A DNA stretch of 64,000 bases from Nitrospira sp. (GCA_018242725.1 JAFEBI010000001.1:67008-131007); one strand, 5' to 3'. Shown: positions 52,859-61,848, counted from the stretch's first letter. Notes: generated by a model not told the origin, from the letters alone. Made by a program: numbers and translations.

Positions 52859-54157
52859 ATGACGGACCACTCTTTCACTATCGCCATCGTGGGTGCAGGC
52901 GCGGCAGGCTTGACCGGCGCGATCGCCGCAGCACAAACTCTCGCGCAAGAAAAAATCGACGGGAGCGTTCTCCTCCTGGATGGCGCGAAACACATTGGAG
53001 CGAAGATTCTCGTCTCGGGCGGGGGACGGTGTAACGTGACTCACAATGTCGTGACACCGAAAGATTTTTTCGGGAATCGCAACATTATCCGGAACGTGCT
53101 GGCGGCTTTTCCAGTTGAGCGAACAATCTCCTGGTTCACCTCCCTAGGCGTTGAGTTGAAGCACGAACCGACCGGCAAGCTCTTTCCCACGACTGACAAG
53201 GCACGCACCGTGCTTCAGGCATTGATCGATGGCGCTCGACACGCCGGGGTGACGATTTGTCCGGACCACCGCGTAAACGCAATTTCTCGGACCAACACAG
53301 GGTTTCTCGTACAACACAACCATGGCAGTGCATATGCCTCCCGCGTCATGCTTGCCACCGGCGGTCAATCGTTGCCAAGAAGCGGGAGTGACGGATTCGG
53401 GTTTCATCTGGCACACAGGCTTGGGCATCAGATCAATCCGACCGCACCAGCCTTAGTTCCACTGGTACTTGACCGCTCCATGTTTCAAGCTACCCTCTCA
53501 GGCCTCTCCCATGATGTGGAACTCACGACACTGGTGGATAAGCGAGAAGTGGACCGTCGCACGGGAAGTCTCCTCTGGACCCATGTCGGAATTAGTGGTC
53601 CCGTGGTCCTAGACGCCAGCCGTTTCTGGACCTTGGCAACGAAACAAGGAACCGTCGTCGAAATGTACGGCAACTTTGTTCCCGGGCAGTCGGCTGATGA
53701 GCTTCGAGCGTGGTTCGTTGCCCAGGCGGCTCAGCATCCCAGACGCTCATTGGTTCGAACGCTGTCATACCTGATCCCGGATCGCTTTGCCGAATCTCTC
53801 TGTCGTCATCTGTCTTGTGAGCCACAGACAGCAATGGCCCAAGTCCCACGCCTCAACCGAGATCGGTTGCTGCATGCGCTCACACGATTTCACTTTCCCA
53901 TTATTAGCGACCGTGGGTGGAACGTGGCGGAAGTCACCACAGGCGGGGTACCATTGGAGGAGATCAACTATCGAACGATGGAATCAAAGCTAGTTCCAAG
54001 GCTCTATCTTCTTGGGGAAATGCTCGATTGTGACGGCAGAATCGGAGGATTCAATTTTCAATGGGCCTGGACCACAGGGTGGCTGGCTGGAGAATCAGCC
54101 GTTAGGAGCCTTCTCAAGGGGAAGGCTCCCGCTCACTCAGCCTCTCTACTCGAATGA
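52859..54157 (+). CDS. HI0933/BaiN-type flavoprotein
   Basis: A 432-residue FAD-dependent oxidoreductase of the HI0933 family. FAD motif AIVGAGAAGLTGAIAAA at the N-terminus, GGGRCNVTHNV, LATGGQSLPRSGSDGFGFHLAHRLGH, TTGGVPLEEIN and the terminal EMLDCDGRIGGFNFQWAWTTGWLAG are all as expected. The substrate is unknown for most family members; some reduce bile-acid intermediates. An AGGA motif four bases from the ATG is a weak ribosome binding site. Confidence 0.9.
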   Translation: MTDHSFTIAIVGAGAAGLTGAIAAAQTLAQEKIDGSVLLLDGAKHIGAKILVSGGGRCNVTHNVVTPKDFFGNRNIIRNVLAAFPVERTISWFTSLGVELKHEPTGKLFPTTDKARTVLQALIDGARHAGVTICPDHRVNAISRTNTGFLVQHNHGSAYASRVMLATGGQSLPRSGSDGFGFHLAHRLGHQINPTAPALVPLVLDRSMFQATLSGLSHDVELTTLVDKREVDRRTGSLLWTHVGISGPVVLDASRFWTLATKQGTVVEMYGNFVPGQSADELRAWFVAQAAQHPRRSLVRTLSYLIPDRFAESLCRHLSCEPQTAMAQVPRLNRDRLLHALTRFHFPIISDRGWNVAEVTTGGVPLEEINYRTMESKLVPRLYLLGEMLDCDGRIGGFNFQWAWTTGWLAGESAVRSLLKGKAPAHSASLLE

Positions 54158-54197
54158 GATGTCTACGTTTGCGAGCCCGCGTCATCCAAGGCAACAT

Positions 54198-55022
54198 TCA
54201 CCACGAGCCCGCTTCCGCCTCCGAACAAGCCTTCGCTCTCGGAAGAGGGTGATACGAAATCTCTCCGTCCTCTCGGGTGGGCTCGTTCGAAGGCAACAGC
54301 ATGACTTGAAGCATTTCGTCGGAGAAGCCGTCATTGCGGGTCCGTAAGACCCCCTCGCGATTCAACATTTTGACCGCATTCGTGCGTGAAACAATCGGGG
54401 GATACTCTCTGAATTGCTCTGCGGCGACATAGGGAACCTGGATGGTGACAGGACGCCGTTTCGCATAAATAAAGTCCCGCAGATTGTCGTCGATAGGAGT
54501 CTTAAGGGTAACGACCACGGAACTCTCCGCCGGCAAGGTCGTAATCGAGATCACATACAAGGGCTTCACATCGGGAGGTGCTTCCTTGTTACCGGTAACC
54601 ATCAAGGTGGGAGCGGCCGTCAATTGCGTCGCCTGATTGATGGCTGGAGACCGCACACCGACGCGGAAGCTCGTCAGATCACGATTGGACACATTTTCAA
54701 GCAGGAGCTTGATGAGCACCCAGCCCTGAGGATCAAGCGCCTTCGCCCGTCCATTCGGAATCGACTGCTCCTCCCGCCGGATGCTGCAGTCTGAAACGAG
54801 ATTACGTCGTTCAAAGAAATACAGTGTATTCATCCCCTGTGGCTGAACCCCCCGTTCATAGGTATAGAACGACACCCCAACATGGATCATCGTCGGCCTA
54901 AACCAGGCCACGACCGTCGGAAGCACGAAGGGGACAAAGGCAGCAATGAGGCCGAGGATGGCGACCTTGCTGAGGACACTTTGCCGCCAAAACCAGGCCC
55001 AGCCCTTTTTCAAACTATCCAT
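54198..55022 (-). CDS. Membrane-anchored protein of unknown function
   Basis: 274 residues from ATG 55022; a TTG eight codons earlier is an alternative. A single membrane helix (about 17-42, VAILGLIAAFVPFVLPTVVAWF) is followed by a soluble beta-rich domain: IKLLLENVSNRDLTSFRVGVRSP and SSVVVTLKTPIDDN suggest an immunoglobulin-like sandwich. I recognise no family. It converges on the flavoprotein gene. Probably faces the periplasm. Confidence 0.65.
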   Translation of the reverse strand: MDSLKKGWAWFWRQSVLSKVAILGLIAAFVPFVLPTVVAWFRPTMIHVGVSFYTYERGVQPQGMNTLYFFERRNLVSDCSIRREEQSIPNGRAKALDPQGWVLIKLLLENVSNRDLTSFRVGVRSPAINQATQLTAAPTLMVTGNKEAPPDVKPLYVISITTLPAESSVVVTLKTPIDDNLRDFIYAKRRPVTIQVPYVAAEQFREYPPIVSRTNAVKMLNREGVLRTRNDGFSDEMLQVMLLPSNEPTREDGEISYHPLPRAKACSEAEAGSW

Positions 55023-55161
55023 GCAAAGCTCATTCGATTGCTTCAACCTGACCGGTCGTAAAGATACGCTCTTGAGGGAGCTCCCGACAAGGGCAAGACT
55101 TCACCTTGACCGTCGGCAGTCTCTTTCGCCATGCTAGCAGTTTGTACACCGAGGAGAGCCA

Positions 55162-55380
55162 ATGCCGGATGGAATCCAGGAAGATACGGTCGAAAAGAAT
55201 CATCGCTTCACGTTGCGCTGGAAAGTGATGCTGGCCTTGAGTGCCCTCTTTATCGCACTCGGCACTTGCGTCGACTGGTCCCCATCTCAGGATGACAGTC
55301 TGCCGGACACGTCCTCTTTCCTGGTCATCCTAGGGGTCCTTCTCGGCTGTGCAGGACTTGTGACTGCGACTCGGCGGTGA
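55162..55380 (+). CDS. Small membrane protein of unknown function
   Basis: 72 residues with ribosome binding site GAGGAGAG. A 20-residue polar start is followed by two predicted helices, VMLALSALFIALGTCV and FLVILGVLLGCAGLVTA, joined by an acidic loop. No family is recognised. Confidence 0.6.
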   Translation: MPDGIQEDTVEKNHRFTLRWKVMLALSALFIALGTCVDWSPSQDDSLPDTSSFLVILGVLLGCAGLVTATRR

Positions 55381-55443
55381 TGGACGCGCCCATACGAGGA
55401 GAAGGCTGGCCCGATCTATCGGACGTGATCACACAAAGCCTAT

Positions 55444-55734
55444 TTATCGATTTCCTCCCTGGAGTTGAACTGCGCTGACGCCATAAGGGCTGAAGAAGGC
55501 CAGCACCTTGTCACCCACCTTGAACTGAGCTCCGAGTTGAGTCTGTTGGGTAAGATTCAGGATGTGAAGTTGCCCTTTGTCGTCCCGAATCACCATGGTT
55601 CCGGGAATCCCCGTCGTCAGAGAAATCACTTCCCCTTGGACCGGGGGAAGAGAAAAAACGGAACTAGGCCAACTAACCATCGTCACAGCCAAAAGCACCA
55701 GACTGCCCGCTATTCGGAATACAAGCTTCTCCAT
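55444..55734 (-). CDS. Small secreted protein with OB-like core
   Basis: 96 residues from ATG 55734, with ribosome binding site AGGAG; the frame extends upstream but only this start reveals a signal peptide (FRIAGSLVLLAVTMVSWPSSVFS). The mature part is a short beta-barrel-like pattern: VQGEVISLTTGIPGTMVIRDDKGQ, LTQQTQLGAQFKVGDKVLAFF. It resembles small periplasmic DUF-type proteins with an OB fold. Function unknown. Confidence 0.65.
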   Translation of the reverse strand: MEKLVFRIAGSLVLLAVTMVSWPSSVFSLPPVQGEVISLTTGIPGTMVIRDDKGQLHILNLTQQTQLGAQFKVGDKVLAFFSPYGVSAVQLQGGNR

Positions 55735-56216
55735 GACAACGTCTCCTCTCGACTCATGTGCTCGCGATTTGTCCCACACGAGGATTATAATCATTGATAG
55801 ATTCTCTTCCCATTCGATGGCGTCCATCATTCTACCAAGATACAGGACCTCTAGGCCCATCTTGCTTATTCCCAGAAAACAATCGATTGATCGACTTACT
55901 GCATACACTTTCGGCGGGATTTCATCTCAGAGAGCCATTCTATGTTCCATACGTCATTCTTTCCACTTCCGCCAATTCGGATAACGAATAAGGCCTCTTT
56001 CATCACATCAGGCTTGCCATCGATCATCGAAACAGTGCACTATCCATTCTCTCGGGCTTCAAAATCCAGTGAAGCAGAGGGACTTGCGGAGAAGAGCTGT
56101 TTGCTTAAACCCACATCCCCCTCCTTTGAGGTAAATATTTCGAGGAAGGTGCTCAGCTACTCTCCCTGCTACCACCGCATTACCAACCTAATAGGCATTG
56201 ATGACAGAGAGCGTCC
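55735..56216. other. Intergenic stretch without a supported gene
   Basis: About 480 bases. A 92-codon plus-strand frame (55942-56220) overlaps the next start as ATGA, but it has no recognisable domain and an unusual composition; I do not call it. Confidence 0.45.
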
Positions 56217-56867
56217 ATGAGTCATAGAGCAGATCCCATGCGACAGCATAGTCGGTTTCCAGTGAGCTGGCCCGTGCTGTATGGAGATGGGACATTTGCC
56301 GCAGAAGGGACTGTCCTCGATCTGACTACTCGTGGCTGGCGAGTCACCGGATCAATACCAGTCGTAGCGGGCATGCAACTAACCCTGAGGGTGTCAGTCC
56401 CTGACAGGTCCACCCCATTGTGCATTCATCGTGCAATTGTGCTGTGGGTAAAGGACCATGAGTTTGCCATTGAAGCAAATGAGGTCGCTCCGGATGATCA
56501 GACGTGGGTTACCGAGTTCCTTCGGCACAAACTCGGACTCATGTGGATGTCGCAAACCACTGACCAAGAGCCTTCATCTCAGATCAGAACAACACAATCC
56601 CGTAGTGAATCCTTTCCTCCTCAGCCTTCTCTTCCATCCCTGGAAGATATCCTCCGCCGGGTCGCTGCAGCCGATCTCGCTTCAACCATGATGACGACGA
56701 AAACATATCGGAACAGCAGTTCGGGCTTTCCCCAGAGTGAGATGAACATGCCCATCGACGACCTGCCTGAGAAAATCTGGTGTGAAGCACGCTCTATTGT
56801 TCGGCGCATGCTCGCCATCAAGACTGGTCGTGGCCAAACCGGTCGGAATCCCGTCCCGGAGAATTAG
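56217..56867 (+). CDS. PilZ-domain protein
   Basis: A 216-residue protein. The PilZ domain fills the first 110 residues, with RxxxR (RQHSRFP) and a DLTTRG form of the DxSxxG motif; Thr instead of Ser is tolerated in the family. The rest is polar with a Ser/Thr/Pro-rich linker and a basic end. It should bind c-di-GMP. It is the second PilZ protein in the window. GAGAG upstream is a modest ribosome binding site. Confidence 0.8.
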   Translation: MSHRADPMRQHSRFPVSWPVLYGDGTFAAEGTVLDLTTRGWRVTGSIPVVAGMQLTLRVSVPDRSTPLCIHRAIVLWVKDHEFAIEANEVAPDDQTWVTEFLRHKLGLMWMSQTTDQEPSSQIRTTQSRSESFPPQPSLPSLEDILRRVAAADLASTMMTTKTYRNSSSGFPQSEMNMPIDDLPEKIWCEARSIVRRMLAIKTGRGQTGRNPVPEN

Positions 56868-57033
56868 CCCTTCCTGCTCCAAAACCTGAAAACCTGGGTC
56901 TCATGACAACACCTTCCCAGGGGAAGAACCGGAATATTCTAAAGAGCTAACCGTTGCTCCACGAAGAAATCATCTGACGTCTGCTCATTCAACAAAATGC
57001 CATCCTGATTGCCCGACTTCACCATGATGGCAA

Positions 57034-57390
57034 CTAGAAATCTTCAAATAAACGAAGCTGATTCGGTCGTCCGATTCCTCTCATCCATGCTGGTACTCGT
57101 GGCGGTTTCTTTGGCGCTAGAGAAGGTGGGCCGCTTGCCAGCAAGGCTTGCGCCGTGATCCATGCTCCAATTAGTTCGAAGTGGGCCAGATCCTTTTCCC
57201 TGAGATTTGAGCTCCACTCCGAACTCACTCGCTTGCTCACTCCCACCGGCCGACTCAAGTACCGTAGCTGAAAGAACCATTCTCCAGACCAACTGGTGCC
57301 GACTTGATGCACAACGGCAATGACGCCGAGTCGTTCGCCGGTTGTCTGCCTAAGATAGACACCAAGAGCAATCTCATCACGAGATATCAT
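57034..57390 (-). CDS. Small protein of unknown function
   Basis: A 118-residue soluble protein. Pattern GEWFFQLRYLSRP and LREKDLAHFELIGAWITAQALL recalls uncharacterised Nitrospira proteins of similar length that I cannot name. It ends PNQLRLFEDF. The ATG lies directly behind a perfect dyad (57392-57406). No ribosome binding site is clear. Confidence 0.5.
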   Translation of the reverse strand: MISRDEIALGVYLRQTTGERLGVIAVVHQVGTSWSGEWFFQLRYLSRPVGVSKRVSSEWSSNLREKDLAHFELIGAWITAQALLASGPPSLAPKKPPRVPAWMRGIGRPNQLRLFEDF

Positions 57391-57391
57391 G

Positions 57392-57406
57392 GTAACCGAT
57401 GGTTAC
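57392..57406. promoter_or_regulatory. Perfect dyad abutting a start codon
   Basis: GTAACC-GAT-GGTTAC, one base before the ATG of the small protein gene on the minus strand. It could be an operator covering the start site or a structure that hides the start in the mRNA. Confidence 0.3.
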
Positions 57407-57432
57407 ATCAGTAACGACCTACAGTCAATCAA

Positions 57433-57460
57433 TTGAAACCAGTAGGTCAATTATTATAAT
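57433..57460 (+). promoter_or_regulatory. Predicted promoter facing the TupA-like gene
   Basis: TTGAAA (57433-57438), 16-base spacer, TATAAT (57455-57460). Transcription would begin near 57467, about 380 bases before the TupA-like gene, leaving a long leader that holds the inverted repeat at 57725. Confidence 0.4.
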
Positions 57461-57724
57461 TTGTCATCTACTGGACCGACCTCAACAGTGCGCATTCGCG
57501 GTAAGCCTTTGCCACACCTTTCCCTGGTCCACCAGCTTTCACTGTCTTCTAGGCGATACATATCTGCATCCTGATCCATACACATCCTGCACAAGAGCAC
57601 AGCAACATTCATCCCCCTCCTATCCATCTCGATGAGGGCTAAGTGATACAACCATATTGAAATAGTGGATTTATTGGATCTAGAAACATAGTCGGGCCTG
57701 CGAATCTGAAACGGAGGCACCGCC

Positions 57725-57763
57725 TTTGCCTATACTCACGGGTAACCAATCTGTATAGGCAAA
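57725..57763. repeat. Perfect 11-base inverted repeat upstream of TupA-like gene
   Basis: TTTGCCTATAC (57725-57735) and GTATAGGCAAA (57753-57763) around a 17-base spacer. It could be a transcription-factor site or a leader hairpin; a perfect TTGACA follows at 57771-57776 without a convincing -10. Confidence 0.55.
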
Positions 57764-57845
57764 CGAGGGCTTGACATCGGTTCGAGATTGCCGCCCATAC
57801 AAGCAGACGACCTGCGGCAGCATATTTCAGGAAGGACTAGAGGGA

Positions 57846-58802
57846 ATGAGCCATTTTACCTCCATAACATGGGCCACCAGCTTTCACGACCGGTTGCGAG
57901 GCACATGGGCCCATCAACTCTATAACGGTATCCGAAAAGCAAAGCGTAGTCTGCTGCGCCAATCCGAAGGGGAGGCTATTCTCCTGGCGCGATATCATCG
58001 CGTGCATGGCAAACCCCTCAACATGAATGCCCCGAAGACATTTACCGAAAAACTATTCTGGAGAATGGTTTCCTGGAATCAAGACGTTCATCCTATCTTT
58101 ACACGACTGACCGATAAGTATTCCGTGAGAACGCACGTGGCAGCAACAATAGGAGATGAGTACTTGATCAAGCTCTTATGGTATGGCGCAACTCCTCAGA
58201 CCATCCCATTTGAGCAACTTCCAGCGCACTACGTCATGAAGCCAAGCCATTCAAGCCAGCAGGTTCTCATCGTTAACAAGCAGGCTGAACGAACCGACCT
58301 CATCAACCGCGCATCAGTCTGGCTGGACAGCAATTACTATTGGAACGCACGAGAGTATCAATACTACCACATCAAACCGCGAGTCATGATTGAGGAATGC
58401 CTTGAGAATCCAGACGGGAGTCTTCCCCTTGACTATAAATTCTGGTGTTTCAATGGAGTGCCGGAGCTCATTCAAGTAATCACCCATACACGAGACATGA
58501 GCTCATTCTTTGACAAGACATGGACTCTCCTGACCCTCACCAACAAAGAGGGGCGTTCACAACAGCCGATCCCAAAGCCAGCGAACCTTGAAGAGATGAT
58601 CAGCATTGCATCGAAGCTGTCGGTTGGTTTCGGATTTGTCCGTGTCGATCTATACAATGTCAACGGAAGAGTCTATTTCGGCGAATTGACCTTTACCCCT
58701 ACCTCTGGACACATGAAACTGCAACCGGACAGCTGGGATACCGTGTTAGGAGAAAAGTGGGATTTATCACTGGAACATCGACCACCAGCTACCAGAGAAT
58801 GA
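57846..58802 (+). CDS. TupA-like ATP-grasp protein
   Basis: 318 residues from ATG 57846; the open frame goes back to 57771, but the upstream residues are unlike the family. Features of the TupA-like ATPgrasp family, often in polysaccharide clusters and annotated as glycosyltransferases, are: PKTFTEKLFWRMV, LTDKYSVRTHVA, YVMKPSHSSQQVLIV, and the metal-binding end DYKFWCFNG, FVRVDLYNVNGRVYFGELTFTP. They may amidate or glycosylate cell-surface polymers such as teichuronopeptide; the substrate here is unknown. It stands alone, with an inverted repeat upstream. Confidence 0.85.
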   Translation: MSHFTSITWATSFHDRLRGTWAHQLYNGIRKAKRSLLRQSEGEAILLARYHRVHGKPLNMNAPKTFTEKLFWRMVSWNQDVHPIFTRLTDKYSVRTHVAATIGDEYLIKLLWYGATPQTIPFEQLPAHYVMKPSHSSQQVLIVNKQAERTDLINRASVWLDSNYYWNAREYQYYHIKPRVMIEECLENPDGSLPLDYKFWCFNGVPELIQVITHTRDMSSFFDKTWTLLTLTNKEGRSQQPIPKPANLEEMISIASKLSVGFGFVRVDLYNVNGRVYFGELTFTPTSGHMKLQPDSWDTVLGEKWDLSLEHRPPATRE

Positions 58803-58899
58803 GTGGCTGGCTATCTCGCACTCGACTAGTTCTGATGACACTCCATCCGATGGGCCCCGACAAAACTGAGAGATGGGAGGAACGAGGGCATAATCCGTA

Positions 58900-58977
58900 T
58901 GGGGTGGATGACGGGTTTCGAACCCGCGACCTCCGGATCCACAATCCGGCGCTCTAACCAACTGAGCTACACCCACC
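58900..58977 (-). tRNA. tRNA-His (GUG)
   Basis: A full cloverleaf on the minus strand: acceptor stem with the extra G(-1) typical of tRNA-His paired to C73, D-arm, anticodon loop TTGTGGA (GUG), 5-base variable loop AGGTC and T-loop TTCGAAA. CCA is encoded. The acceptor, T and anticodon stems pair fully apart from single G-T wobbles. Confidence 0.97.
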
Positions 58978-59039
58978 ATACAGGTTGGAAGAACCGCAAT
59001 ATTAACAAAGGGCCGACTGCTACCGCAACCCGACTCCTG

Positions 59040-59753
59040 CTAGCCACGTGCATCAAATGCCGCTTGCATCTCCGACAAAATAGCGCCGACGGTCGCAGCA
59101 GGATCTGCCGCATCACGAATCGGTCGACCGATCACCAGATAGTCCGCTCCAGCGACGATGGTTTGCGTGGGCGTCGTCGCGCGAGCATGGTCATCGACCC
59201 CTTTGCCGGCCGGACGGACACCCGGCGTCACGATCGTGAAATGCGGCCCGACTGTCTGACGGAGTGCCGTAGCTTCTTCACCGGACGCGACCACACCGTC
59301 GCAGCCGACCTCTGAAGCCAATAATGCCCTGGCGGTCACAAGGTCTTGGACCGTCCGCTGAATCCCCATCTCTCGCAAATCGTTGCCGTCGAAATTCGTC
59401 AACACGGTCACAGCCAGCAGCTTGAGCGATGAGCCCTCTCGTCCCTGCACAGCGGCGGTCAGAGCCTTGCGATTGGCATGAACGGTCAAGAACTCGACTC
59501 CCATCGCGGCTACCCGGCTCGTCGCGCGACGGACCGTTTCTTCAATGTCGAGGAATTTCAGGTCAAGAAACACCCGCATGCCTCGCTCCACGATCCGCTT
59601 TACCATCTCAGGTCCCGCCGCCGTGTAAAGCTCAAGTCCTATCTTGACAAATGTCAGATGCCCATGGAGTCGGTCCAGGAGCCGATCAGCTTCCACTGCC
59701 GAGGGAACATCCAGCGCAAACATCAGCCGATCGCGTGCCACGATCTTCGTCAT
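59040..59753 (-). CDS. pyrF: Orotidine 5'-phosphate decarboxylase
   Basis: A 237-residue TIM-barrel enzyme. MFALDVPSAVEADRLLDRL, KIGLELYTAAGPEMV, the catalytic DLKFLDIEETV (Asp-x-Lys-x-x-Asp form), and VVASGEEATALR and LVIGRPIRDAADPAATV match PyrF. It makes UMP from OMP, the last step of pyrimidine synthesis. The ATG at 59753 is preceded by AAGAAGGGG. It lies opposite rpsT and downstream of tRNA-His. Confidence 0.96.
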   Translation of the reverse strand: MTKIVARDRLMFALDVPSAVEADRLLDRLHGHLTFVKIGLELYTAAGPEMVKRIVERGMRVFLDLKFLDIEETVRRATSRVAAMGVEFLTVHANRKALTAAVQGREGSSLKLLAVTVLTNFDGNDLREMGIQRTVQDLVTARALLASEVGCDGVVASGEEATALRQTVGPHFTIVTPGVRPAGKGVDDHARATTPTQTIVAGADYLVIGRPIRDAADPAATVGAILSEMQAAFDARG

Positions 59754-59782
59754 CTTCCGTGCCCCTTCTTCAAAACTGATTC

Positions 59783-59810
59783 TTGACGGTCCGCAAGACC
59801 CTATGATAAA
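59783..59810 (+). promoter_or_regulatory. Possible rpsT promoter
   Basis: TTGACG (59783-59788), 16-base spacer, GATAAA (59805-59810). The -10 matches consensus at four of six positions. It gives a leader of about 25 bases with an AGGAG ribosome binding site. Confidence 0.4.
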
Positions 59811-59841
59811 AGTTTCTTTCTTTACTTATTAGGAGTAATCA

Positions 59842-60114
59842 ATGCCCCGAATTCACAAATCGACGATTCGACGAGCACGCCAAGCCGAGCGACGCCATGA
59901 GCGAAATCGCGCTACCGTCAATACCGTGAGAACGCTCATCAAGAAAGTCCAATCCGCAGTGGCCGGGAAAAAAGTTGACGAGGCGAAGACCAGCTTGCTG
60001 GAAGCCACGTCGGCGATTGGGAAAGCTGTTTCCAAAGGTGTGCTTCATCGCAATACCGCCTCTCGACGCATTTCACGGTTGGCCCATCGCGTCAACGCAC
60101 TGTCCGGCTCTTAA
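59842..60114 (+). CDS. rpsT: 30S ribosomal protein S20
   Basis: A 90-residue basic helical protein. MPRIHKSTIRRARQAERRHERN, VRTLIKKVQSAV and the ending NTASRRISRLAHRVNAL match S20 throughout. It binds 16S rRNA at the bottom of the small subunit. It has a clear ribosome binding site (AGGAG) and a candidate promoter. Its last 23 bases overlap the end of convergent holA. Confidence 0.97.
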   Translation: MPRIHKSTIRRARQAERRHERNRATVNTVRTLIKKVQSAVAGKKVDEAKTSLLEATSAIGKAVSKGVLHRNTASRRISRLAHRVNALSGS

Positions 60115-61198
60115 TCGTTCGCACGTTCGAGACGGTCCGTGTCCCGCTTCGCTTCGTTGAAGTCTGTGAGGAAGGCGCTGCATGGATTCGTTTACGGGCT
60201 GACTCCTCACAGAGCGTGAGAAGTACTCGCTCCAAGATCATCTTCGGGCGAGCACCGCTTCCCCCCTTGAGCCGTCCATCAGCATCCAAAAAGAGCCGGA
60301 TCGCCAGGACGAGGTGAGACTCAGAAAATTGACTCAAAAATGCCCGGACCTTCCCCGGGTCCATTCGCAAACTTCTTGCGGCCTCCCCTTCACGTCCTCC
60401 TTGAGCCAAGGCGTCTTTCACCTTCCAAATCCGGCGATATTGCCACGCGAGTGACCCGAGGATCCGAAGCGGCGCTTCCCCGGCTTCCAGGTTCCGCGCC
60501 AGGATCGACAGCGCCCGCCCTTGGCGACCTTCGGCAATGGCTAGTGCTAGATCAAACACCGACGCACCTGGTTCCATGCCACGGAGCTGGTACACATCAG
60601 CAGCAGTGACGGCACGATCAGACGGCACATACGAGGCTAATTTTTCCAACTCTCGTCGTACACTATACAGCGAGGCACTGCAGACCTCCTGCAGTAATTG
60701 AGCGGCTGCTTCCTCTAAGCGAAGACCGACGCGTTCTGCCTCGCGGCTGATCCAGGCGGGTAATTGGGCATCCCGAAGTGGGGAACAATCGACCACAATC
60801 GCCGATCGGGCGAGGGCTTGGGAGAATTTCAGTCGACCGTCCATCTTCGAGCTGACAAAGACCACGGTGGTAGATTCAACAGGATTGTTCACACACTGGA
60901 GCAGAGGCTCGCTTTCTCGCGCATTCAGTTTCTCCGCGGCTTTCACCACAACCAAGCGGCGCGCTGCAAAAACCGGGACAACGGCAATGCTGTTCCGAAT
61001 ATCGACCCCACTCGCTTCATCGCCATAGAATTGCTCATAGTTGAATGCGTCCCCTTCAACGCCGAGCACCGCTTGCGTGAGGACGCTCAGGGCAGCGTCT
61101 CTCAGTAAATCCTCTTCCCCCACCACGAGATACAGACATCCGGGTCCCTGCTGTTTCAGAGACGACTCTAGTTGTAGATGATTCAAGGCTGAGGCCAT
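60092..61198 (-). CDS. holA: DNA polymerase III subunit delta
   Basis: A 368-residue clamp-loader wrench protein. LYLVVGEEDLLRDAALSVL at the N-terminus, FAARRLVVVKAAEKLN, and the later RELEKLASYV and ILGSLAWQYRRIWKVKDAL match HolA. It opens the beta clamp during loading. The C-terminal 25 residues are Arg/Ser/Thr-rich and overlap rpsT's 3' end. It starts 20 bases after lptE, in the usual leuS-lptE-holA order. Confidence 0.93.
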   Translation of the reverse strand: MASALNHLQLESSLKQQGPGCLYLVVGEEDLLRDAALSVLTQAVLGVEGDAFNYEQFYGDEASGVDIRNSIAVVPVFAARRLVVVKAAEKLNARESEPLLQCVNNPVESTTVVFVSSKMDGRLKFSQALARSAIVVDCSPLRDAQLPAWISREAERVGLRLEEAAAQLLQEVCSASLYSVRRELEKLASYVPSDRAVTAADVYQLRGMEPGASVFDLALAIAEGRQGRALSILARNLEAGEAPLRILGSLAWQYRRIWKVKDALAQGGREGEAARSLRMDPGKVRAFLSQFSESHLVLAIRLFLDADGRLKGGSGARPKMILERVLLTLCEESARKRIHAAPSSQTSTKRSGTRTVSNVRTIKSRTVR

Positions 61199-61218
61199 CG
61201 GTGTTTACTGTTCTGAGG

Positions 61219-61848
61219 CTATTGCGGCGAAGAAGCCGGCACGGGATCCTGCTTCGTCAATGCCCCGGTCTCTACCTGTAACAGAAATCGTGATGCCAAA
61301 TCAGCAGCCAGGATGCGCCCTGCCTGTTCCATCGCCCGATTCTGAAGTGTACGGTTGAACTGAAGATCCGACGTAACGAAGAACTCTGATCCGCCCTTGG
61401 CAAGTTGCGTCCAAACAACTTTGCCCGAACGAACCTCTTCCACCCGAACCAGCACGACAACCTCGGCACGACTTTCCAAGGTCGCCGTCTGTGAAAAACT
61501 GAGCGTCGGCACGGACACGGACAGAATTTGTCCGCTCAACACGAGATCCGCCGACTCAGACTCAGAAACGACTTTCGCCCCACTGCCGCTGGAAAATTCG
61601 TCACGGAAGTAATTGGTATAACGCGCTTCTAAATTGGGCTCAAAACTATTATTGATCAACGTCTTGATAGCAAGTCGGGGAGATGGCTTCGTGGGCGTAG
61701 AAGCGGGAGCGCCACCGATAGTCGGACCGGCCCCGCCCACCCGAAACTGATAGCCGCATCCGGCAAGCATCGACGCGATGAGTCCTGAGACGAGAGTACT
61801 GCGAAGAAAAACGAACGGGCTCCTTCTCGCTTGATTCCTAATTGCCAT
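61219..61848 (-). CDS. lptE: LPS-assembly lipoprotein LptE
   Basis: 209 residues from ATG 61848; an ATG six codons upstream is possible. A signal with lipobox MLAGC (GLIASMLAGCGYQF) is followed by the LptE fold: RLAIKTLINNSFEPNLEARYTNYFRDEF and a C-terminal helix. LptE plugs the LptD barrel and places LPS in the outer leaflet. It is flanked by leuS and holA on the same strand as in many Gram-negative bacteria, which supports the call despite weak sequence conservation in the family. Confidence 0.85.
   Translation of the reverse strand: MAIRNQARRSPFVFLRSTLVSGLIASMLAGCGYQFRVGGAGPTIGGAPASTPTKPSPRLAIKTLINNSFEPNLEARYTNYFRDEFSSGSGAKVVSESESADLVLSGQILSVSVPTLSFSQTATLESRAEVVVLVRVEEVRSGKVVWTQLAKGGSEFFVTSDLQFNRTLQNRAMEQAGRILAADLASRFLLQVETGALTKQDPVPASSPQ

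Noticed and set aside
55942-56220. 92-codon plus-strand frame overlapping the PilZ gene start
   Set aside because: ATGA overlap is suggestive, but there is no domain, signal or ribosome binding site.
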